Origin: Acidobacteriota bacterium
Lineage (GTDB): Bacteria; Acidobacteriota; Terriglobia; Bryobacterales; Bryobacteraceae
Direction: 5' to 3'
Assembly: GCA_017307505.1 (NCBI GenBank)
Contig: JAFKEE010000020.1
Location: forward strand, 328,544-392,543
DNA: 64,000 nt
Shown: one piece after another, positions 58,066 through 64,000 of the stretch
Layout of the letters: every line of letters starts with the position of its first letter
How positions within the stretch are numbered: the stretch's first letter is position 1
Translations under genes and position numbers: made by a program
The notes under the pieces: model-generated
The model's database searches: none
Told to the model about the DNA's origin: nothing
The model's input: the letters and a program-made list of their open reading frames with translations, nothing else

Positions 58066-59076
58066 TCACTTCTTTGCCGGTTTCTCGATGGACTTGAGGG
58101 TCTTATCGCGTTCGCCGTCTGACCAGGCCTTCTCGAGTTCCTCGTCAGAGAGTCCTGCGACACGGCCGGCCACGAGGAAGGCGGGCAGGGCGTGATCCAG
58201 GTGTTGCCAGTGGGCCATCTCGAGCAGGGACGGCATGGCGCGATCGCGGATGTTGGACAGAACATGTTCGTCGCGCTTTTCGGTGAACAGCAGGAGGCCT
58301 TTGGCGGCTTCCAGGCGGTCGCCCAATTCGATGGAATTGGCGAGTTCGACAAACCAGGTGGCCTGCACCTTCAGGTTGGCGTTTGGATTCGCGAAGCTAT
58401 AGAAAGCAAAGCCCCTAATCGTCCTGGCGGCATTGGCGCGGACGGCTCCGTCAGGGTCCTGCATGGCGAGTTGGACATCGCCGATGACTGCCGCTTTGTC
58501 CGGGGCGTAGCCGATGATGTAGGCGGCAATGGCACGAGCCTCGGGGTCGCGGGCATTCTTGAGGACATTACGGAGGACGGCGAGGTGTTTCTCCGCGATC
58601 TCGACGAACTTTGCCTGGGCGGCCTGGCAGGCGGGGTTCTGCATGATGGAGTAGCCGTGGGACAGATCCTCCTTCAGATCGCCTTCGGAGGACGCGCGTT
58701 CGAGGGCAGATGTGAAGGCGGCGTAGGCCCGGGTGACTTCGTCGGGGAGGGAGAGGTCCTGGTCGGGGAAGGAGCGGTACTGCATATTGCGGCCGCCGCG
58801 CTCCATGATTCCCACATAGAGGATGGGATTGCCCTGTTCGCAGCAGAAGGCCTCGACGTGGGCCTGAACCACGCCGTCGATGGACTCGAGGGTGTCCTCG
58901 ATGTCGCCTTTCGGCTTGGTGAGCGGGTCACCGGGGGAGAGGCCAACGGCTTTACGAATCTTATCCTGGGGGATTTTGCGCGTGCCGTAGATCTCGATCT
59001 GCCCGATCCGCGGCTGCGCCGGCAGAGAGAGCGTCCAGGCGGCCAGGGCCAGCGCGACGGTCCGGAAATGAAGCAT
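58066..59076 (-). CDS. Secreted protein with POTRA-like N-terminus and HEAT-like repeats
   Basis: A 336-residue exported protein. ATG 59076 (MLHFRTVALALAAWTLSLPA) is used because it starts the signal peptide directly; an upstream frame start at 59223 would bury it. Residues about 24-95 resemble a POTRA domain (IGQIEIYGTRKIPQDKIRKA, VGLSPGDPL, GVVQAHVEAFCCE) as in BamA/ShlB-type proteins. The remainder is helical with HEAT-like repeats (NARDPEARAIAAYIIGYAPD, AMQDPDGAVRANAARTIRGF). No barrel follows, so it is not an Omp85 porin. Function unknown; protein-protein interaction in the periplasm is likely. Confidence 0.78.
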   Translation of the reverse strand: MLHFRTVALALAAWTLSLPAQPRIGQIEIYGTRKIPQDKIRKAVGLSPGDPLTKPKGDIEDTLESIDGVVQAHVEAFCCEQGNPILYVGIMERGGRNMQYRSFPDQDLSLPDEVTRAYAAFTSALERASSEGDLKEDLSHGYSIMQNPACQAAQAKFVEIAEKHLAVLRNVLKNARDPEARAIAAYIIGYAPDKAAVIGDVQLAMQDPDGAVRANAARTIRGFAFYSFANPNANLKVQATWFVELANSIELGDRLEAAKGLLLFTEKRDEHVLSNIRDRAMPSLLEMAHWQHLDHALPAFLVAGRVAGLSDEELEKAWSDGERDKTLKSIEKPAKK

Positions 59077-59342
59077 CAGTAAGTAAAGACAGCTTCCAGG
59101 GGCGAGAAGTTTCGCGGGAATGCGAGAGAAACGCCACCCAGGATGAGGTGGGTGAAATGCAGCATGCGCGAATGGGGCGGCTGTCGAAACTTGGGACAGC
59201 TGGGTGATCTGCCCCACTATCATGATTCCTTATGCAAGGATCAACAAAAAGAAGCCTAGCAGAATCAATATTTAGAGATCTCAGTCTCCGTTACTCCTAT
59301 TGGCCCCCGGCATGCATTTGATGCATTGCGAGTTCACCAACC

Positions 59343-62300
59343 ATGCCCAGAATCAAAGTTACCCTGGACGGGAACGAAGCGGCCGCGTACGTCGCGCACA
59401 AAACAAACGAAGTTATCGCCATTTACCCGATTACGCCCTCGTCGCCGATGGGCGAATGGTCGGATCAATGGTCCTCGGAAGGCAAGCCCAACATTTGGGG
59501 CGCCGTCCCCACAGTGATCGAGATGCAGAGTGAAGGCGGCGCGTCGGGCGCGGTGCATGGCGCTCTGCAAGGTGGTGCGCTGACCACGACCTTCACCTCG
59601 TCGCAGGGCCTGCTGCTGATGATTCCGAACATGTACAAGATCGCGGGTGAGCTCACCTCGACGGTTTTCCATGTTGCGGCGCGCAGTCTTGCTGCCCAGG
59701 GTCTTTCGATCTTCGGTGACCACCAGGACGTCATGAGCGTCCGCGCGACGGGTTGGGCCATGCTGGCGGCCAACTCGGTGCAGGAAGTGATGGACATGGC
59801 GCTGGTCGCCCAGGCGGCGACACTGGAATCGCGCATCCCGTTCATCCACTTCTTTGACGGCTTCCGCACCTCGCACGAAGTAGCGAAGGTGGAGCAGTTG
59901 ACGGTCGACGACATGAAGGCGATGCTTCCGGCGGAGCTGATCCAGGCACACCGGGCGCGCGCGCTGTCGCCGGACCGGCCGGTGATCCGCGGCACGGCGC
60001 AGAATCCTGACGTTTACTTCCAGGCCCGCGAGACGGTCAATCCTTACTATCTGGCTACCCCGGCGATCGTGCAGAAGGCGATGGACCGCTTTGCCGAAGT
60101 GGTGGGCCGCAAGTACAAGCTGTTCGAGTATGAGGGTGCCCCGGACGCCGAGCGGGTAGTGATCCTGATGGGCTCGGGCGCCGAAGCGGCGCACGAGACA
60201 GTGGACGAACTGGTGAAGCGCGGCGAGAAGGTGGGCCTGCTGAAAGTCCGCCTGTACCGGCCGTTCTCGGTGGAGCACTTCCTGGCAGCCCTGCCGGCGA
60301 CGACGAAGTCGATCACCGTTCTGGATCGCACGAAGGAGCCGGGCGGCCCTGGCGAACCGCTGTATCTCGATGTCATCACTGCACTGAGCGAGGCCCAGGC
60401 GGCCGGCACGCTGCCGTTCGCGGCGATGCCGAAAGTCATCGGCGGCCGGTATGGCCTGTCCTCGAAAGAGTTCACGCCGGCGATGGTGAAAGCGGCGTTC
60501 GACGAAGGCGGCAAGGCGAAGTCGACCAATCACTTCGTGCTGGGCATCAAGGACGACGTTTCGAACAATTCGCTGGAGTACGACACCGAGTTCTCGACCG
60601 AAGATCCGAAAACGGTGCGGGCCCTGTTCTATGGCCTGGGCGCCGACGGCACGGTGGGCGCGAATAAGAACAGCGTCAAGATCATCGGCGAAGATACGGA
60701 CAACTACGCGCAGGGCTATTTCGTCTACGACTCGAAGAAATCGGGCTCGATCACGGTGTCGCACCTGCGGTTTGGGCCGCGGCCGATTCGCAGCACCTAT
60801 CTGATTTCGCGCGCCAACTTCATCGCCTGCCACCAGTTCTCCTTCCTGGAGCGGTTGGACATGCTGAAGTGGGCGGAGCCGGGCGCCACGTTCCTGCTGA
60901 ACGCTCCGGTGGGTCCGACGGAGATCTGGGGCCTGCTGCCGCGCACGGTGCAGAACGACATCATTGAGAAAAAGATCAAGTTCTATGTAATCGATGCCTA
61001 TGAAGTGGCTAAGGCCACGGGCATGGGTTCGCGCATCAACACCGTGATGCAGACCTGCTTCTTCGCCATCAGCGGCGTGCTGCCGCGCGAAGACGCCATC
61101 GCACAGATCAAGAAGGCGATCGTCAAGACTTACGGCAAGCGCGGCGAATCAGTTGTGCAGAAGAACTTCGCGGCGGTCGACCAGTCTCTGGCCAACCTGT
61201 ACCAGGTGGAAGTGCCGGCTGAAGTGTCGAGCACTCATGTTCTGCGGCCTCCGGTGCCCACGCAGGCACCCGGATTTGTCCGCGACGTTCTGGGCGTGAT
61301 GATTGCGGGTGAAGGCGACAACCTGCCGGTGTCGGCGATGCCGGTGGACGGCACGTTCCCCAGCGGCACGGCGCAGTGGGAGAAGCGCAACATCGCTCTC
61401 GAGATCCCGGTGTGGGACGAAGATCTGTGCATCCAGTGCGGCAAGTGCGTCCTGGTTTGCCCCCACGCCACGATCCGCGCCAAGATCTACGACAAAGCGC
61501 ACCTGGAAGGCGCTCCCTCGACGTTCAAATCGGTTCCGGCGCGCTGGAAGGACTACAAGGAATCGGGCTATACGCTGCAGGTGGCTCCCGAGGATTGCAC
61601 GGGTTGCGGACTCTGCGTGGAAGCCTGCCCGGCGAAGTCCAAGACCGAAGTGAAGCACCGCGCCATCAACATGATGCCGCAACCGGCGCTGCGCGAAACC
61701 GAAGCAGCGAACTGGGACTTCTTCCTCGGCCTGCCGGAGTTTGACCGCACGAAGCTGAGCCAGGGCCAGGTGAAGGACCTGCAGGTCTTCCAACCCCTGT
61801 TTGAGTTCTCGGGCGCCTGCTCGGGCTGTGGTGAGACGCCGTACGTCAAGCTGCTGACCCAGTTGTTCGGCGACCGTACGATGATTGCGAACGCCACGGG
61901 GTGCTCTTCGATCTACGGCGGCAACCTGCCGACGACGCCTTACACGTTCAACAACCAGGGCCGCGGGCCGGCCTGGTCGAACTCGCTGTTCGAAGACAAC
62001 GCCGAGTTCGGCCTGGGCATGCGGATGGCCGTGGACCAACAGCTCATCTATGCCAAGGAGCTCATCAACCGCTTCGCCGTGAAGCTGGGCGAGAACCTGG
62101 TGAAGGAGCTGCTGGAAGCGGACCAGACGACGGAAGCCGGCATCTTCGCTCAACGCGAACGGGTCGGCGCCTTGAAGAACCGGGTACAGGAACTGTTGAG
62201 CGCCGGAGCCAACGGCAGCGGCAATGCGCTGCGCGACCTGCTGGGCGTGGCGGATGCGCTGGTCAAGAAGAGCGTCTGGATCCTGGGCGGCGACGGCTGG

Positions 62301-62945
62301 GCCTATGACATCGGCTACGGCGGCCTGGATCACGTGCTGGCCTCGGGCAAGAACGTGAACATCCTGGTACTGGACACGGAAGTCTACTCGAACACGGGCG
62401 GACAGTGCTCCAAGTCGACACCGCGCGGCGCGGTGGCGAAGTTTGCGGCCGGCGGCAAGCCGTCGGGCAAGAAAGACCTGGCGATGATGGCGGTGGCTTA
62501 CGGCAACTGCTATGTAGCGCGGGTGGCGATGGGCTCCAGCGACATGCAGACGGTGAAGGCCTTCATCGAGGCCGAGAAGTGGGATGGTCCGTCGATCATC
62601 ATCGCCTACAGCCACTGCATCGCGCACGGTTACGACCTGAAGTTCGGTCTGGAGCAGCAGAAGCTGGCCGTGCAGACCGGTCACTGGCCGATGTTCCGGT
62701 ACAACCCGGCGCTGGCGCTGGATGGCAAGAATCCGTTCGTCCTCGACTGCAAGGCTCCGTCCCTGCCGCTCGACAAGTACATCTACAACGAGACCCGCTA
62801 CACGATGCTCGTCCATTCAAAGCCGGATGACGCCCGCCGTCTTTTGGCCGAGGCCCAGGCCGACGTCATGAACCGCTGGCGCATCTACGAACAGATGGCG
62901 GCCATGCCGGGCGCGGAGACCAAGACCACCGAAGGAGGGAAGTAA
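59343..62945 (+). CDS. nifJ: Pyruvate:ferredoxin (flavodoxin) oxidoreductase
   Basis: A 1200-residue single-chain PFOR converting pyruvate and CoA to acetyl-CoA and CO2 while reducing ferredoxin. Domains in order: N-terminal POR domain (about 1-240, YPITPSSPMGEWSDQW); domain II (about 255-385, VVILMGSGAEAAHETVDELV); gamma domain (about 415-630, GLGADGTVGANKNSVKIIG); linker; 4Fe-4S domain (about 690-770, CIQCGKCVLVCP and CTGCGLCVEACP); and TPP domain (about 825-1190, CSGCGETPYVKLLTQLFG, NATGCSSIYGG, GGDGWAYDIGYGGLDH, NTGGQCSKSTPRGA). All cluster ligands are present. It suggests at least facultative anaerobic metabolism. It is followed by a dihydroorotate-dehydrogenase-like gene three bases later. 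Confidence 0.97.
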   Translation: MPRIKVTLDGNEAAAYVAHKTNEVIAIYPITPSSPMGEWSDQWSSEGKPNIWGAVPTVIEMQSEGGASGAVHGALQGGALTTTFTSSQGLLLMIPNMYKIAGELTSTVFHVAARSLAAQGLSIFGDHQDVMSVRATGWAMLAANSVQEVMDMALVAQAATLESRIPFIHFFDGFRTSHEVAKVEQLTVDDMKAMLPAELIQAHRARALSPDRPVIRGTAQNPDVYFQARETVNPYYLATPAIVQKAMDRFAEVVGRKYKLFEYEGAPDAERVVILMGSGAEAAHETVDELVKRGEKVGLLKVRLYRPFSVEHFLAALPATTKSITVLDRTKEPGGPGEPLYLDVITALSEAQAAGTLPFAAMPKVIGGRYGLSSKEFTPAMVKAAFDEGGKAKSTNHFVLGIKDDVSNNSLEYDTEFSTEDPKTVRALFYGLGADGTVGANKNSVKIIGEDTDNYAQGYFVYDSKKSGSITVSHLRFGPRPIRSTYLISRANFIACHQFSFLERLDMLKWAEPGATFLLNAPVGPTEIWGLLPRTVQNDIIEKKIKFYVIDAYEVAKATGMGSRINTVMQTCFFAISGVLPREDAIAQIKKAIVKTYGKRGESVVQKNFAAVDQSLANLYQVEVPAEVSSTHVLRPPVPTQAPGFVRDVLGVMIAGEGDNLPVSAMPVDGTFPSGTAQWEKRNIALEIPVWDEDLCIQCGKCVLVCPHATIRAKIYDKAHLEGAPSTFKSVPARWKDYKESGYTLQVAPEDCTGCGLCVEACPAKSKTEVKHRAINMMPQPALRETEAANWDFFLGLPEFDRTKLSQGQVKDLQVFQPLFEFSGACSGCGETPYVKLLTQLFGDRTMIANATGCSSIYGGNLPTTPYTFNNQGRGPAWSNSLFEDNAEFGLGMRMAVDQQLIYAKELINRFAVKLGENLVKELLEADQTTEAGIFAQRERVGALKNRVQELLSAGANGSGNALRDLLGVADALVKKSVWILGGDGWAYDIGYGGLDHVLASGKNVNILVLDTEVYSNTGGQCSKSTPRGAVAKFAAGGKPSGKKDLAMMAVAYGNCYVARVAMGSSDMQTVKAFIEAEKWDGPSIIIAYSHCIAHGYDLKFGLEQQKLAVQTGHWPMFRYNPALALDGKNPFVLDCKAPSLPLDKYIYNETRYTMLVHSKPDDARRLLAEAQADVMNRWRIYEQMAAMPGAETKTTEGGK

Positions 62946-62948
62946 GCC

Positions 62949-63962
62949 ATGTCAATCGACCTCAGCACTGGATACCTCGGACTCAAGCTCCGCTCACCCT
63001 TAGTGGCGTCATCCTCGCCATTCTGCAAGGACATCGGCAACATTCTCCGGCTGGAAGATTCGGGCGCTTCGGCCGTGGTGCTGCACTCGCTGTTTGAGGA
63101 GCAGATCCAGGTGGAGAGCGGCGAACTGGACCGCTTCCTGACGGAGACTTCGGACAGCTACGGCGAGGCCGTCAGCTACTTCCCGGAGATGACGTCGTAC
63201 AACTTCGGACCGGAACCGTACCTGAACCATCTGCGGAAGGCGAAGGAATCGGTGGACATCCCGGTGATCGGGAGCCTGAACGGCGTCTCGACCGGCGGTT
63301 GGATCCGGTACGCACAGATGATGGAGCAGGCCGGGGCCGACGCCATCGAATTGAACATCTACTACCTGCCGACCGAGCTGGAAATGCCGTCGGGCAAGGT
63401 GGAAGAGATGTACTTCGACCTGGTGAGCCACGTGAAGGCCAGCGTACGCATCCCTGTCGCCGTCAAGCTTGGGCCGTTCTTCACGGCCTTTGCCCACCTG
63501 GCCACGCGCCTGGATGCGGCCGGCGCCGACGCGCTGGTTCTGTTCAACCGCTTCTATCAACCGGATTTCGACCTGGAAGCCCTGGAAGTGGTACCGAACC
63601 TGATGCTGAGCGACTCGCAGGAACTGCGGCTGCGGCTGCACTGGACCGCATTGCTCTACAACCGGATTCGCCCCGACCTGGCGATCACGGGCGGTGTGCA
63701 CACCGCGGAAGACGCAGTGAAGGGGGTCATGGCCGGCGCGCGCTGCACCATGATGACTTCGGCTCTGTTGCGGCACGGCATCCCGTACCTGGAGAAGGTG
63801 GAAGAAGATCTGCTCGACTGGATGGAAGAGCACGAGTACGAATCCATCGCCCAGATGAGAGGTTCCATGAGTTCGCAATCGGTGGCAGAACCAGCAGCCT
63901 TCGAGCGCGCGAACTACATGAAGGTGCTTTCCAGCTACGCGCTGAAACCCGCGACGCGCTAA
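62949..63962 (+). CDS. Dihydroorotate dehydrogenase-like protein
   Basis: A 337-residue TIM-barrel flavoprotein of the DHOD family. [20 protein letters not shown] and [20 protein letters not shown] begin the barrel; [71 protein letters not shown] and [19 protein letters not shown] form FMN and substrate loops. The catalytic loop base is not clear by eye. This branch often follows pyruvate:ferredoxin oxidoreductase genes and is annotated 'dihydroorotate dehydrogenase-like'; its true substrate is uncertain. GGAGG overlaps the end of nifJ, about nine bases before its ATG. Confidence 0.9.
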   Translation: MSIDLSTGYLGLKLRSPLVASSSPFCKDIGNILRLEDSGASAVVLHSLFEEQIQVESGELDRFLTETSDSYGEAVSYFPEMTSYNFGPEPYLNHLRKAKESVDIPVIGSLNGVSTGGWIRYAQMMEQAGADAIELNIYYLPTELEMPSGKVEEMYFDLVSHVKASVRIPVAVKLGPFFTAFAHLATRLDAAGADALVLFNRFYQPDFDLEALEVVPNLMLSDSQELRLRLHWTALLYNRIRPDLAITGGVHTAEDAVKGVMAGARCTMMTSALLRHGIPYLEKVEEDLLDWMEEHEYESIAQMRGSMSSQSVAEPAAFERANYMKVLSSYALKPATR

Positions 63963-64000
63963 ACGTGACGCGCCGCGGGTGCTAATCCATCACGAGGAGG

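Overview
The window is high-GC bacterial chromosomal DNA, most likely from an Acidobacteriota of the Bryobacterales/Solibacter type. This is an inference from gene content: an Oar-like TonB-dependent receptor with a carboxypeptidase-regulatory-like N-terminus and a divergent FCD-type GntR regulator, a single-polypeptide MacB/FtsX permease of the acidobacterial (ADOP) kind, a very large surface protein whose last domain resembles the Solibacter C-terminal domain TIGR03437, a PEP-CTERM protein, and many short operons. No rRNA or CRISPR array was seen. There are three tRNA genes: Gly(CCC), Ala(CGC) and Asp(GTC).

Region 1-10.4 kb: truncated TonB-dependent receptor, its divergent GntR regulator with a palindromic operator between them, a 1760-residue repeat adhesin with malectin and DUF4082-like domains, two small hypothetical genes, and a two-HKD phospholipase D/cardiolipin synthase.

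Region 10.4-20.8 kb: an accessory region ending at the 3' end of tRNA-Gly. It holds a PEP-CTERM protein, two unknown genes, a probably leaderless coiled-coil membrane protein, long gene-poor stretches, a decayed TrbI/VirB10 (conjugation) fragment, a three-gene unit (60-aa protein, 252-aa unknown, 410-aa protein with two copies of a MazG-associated C-terminal domain), a divergent DUF349 coiled-coil protein, and a decayed S41 peptidase. This is the best place in the window for an undescribed (possibly defence) system.

Region 20.8-39.8 kb: core-like genes. A fused ThyX-like protein lies divergent from dut. They are followed by a methyltransferase, a second GntR regulator, a Tat translocase operon headed by a Tat-exported Gfo/Idh/MocA oxidoreductase, the ADOP permease, an orphan hybrid histidine kinase, a GH127-like arabinofuranosidase, a secreted unknown protein, a spermidine-synthase-like membrane fusion, a GT-C type membrane protein and a DUF3467 protein.

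Region 39.8-42.5 kb: a second accessory patch against tRNA-Asp, with an N-terminally truncated tyrosine phosphatase, a coupled pair of PD-(D/E)XK-like nuclease genes, and a start-less reading-frame remnant.

Region 42.5-64 kb: peroxiredoxin Bcp; SMP-30/NUDIX/MutS2 operon; periplasmic beta-carbonic anhydrase; a five-gene envelope operon (ABC ATPase, FtsX-type permease, LolA-like carrier, outer-membrane barrel, GNAT); a HigBA toxin-antitoxin pair; a tightly packed assimilatory sulfate operon (cysD, cysN, cysH, TSUP permease) with a perfect inverted repeat directly before cysD; a POTRA/HEAT-like secreted protein; and pyruvate:ferredoxin oxidoreductase followed by a dihydroorotate-dehydrogenase-like protein.
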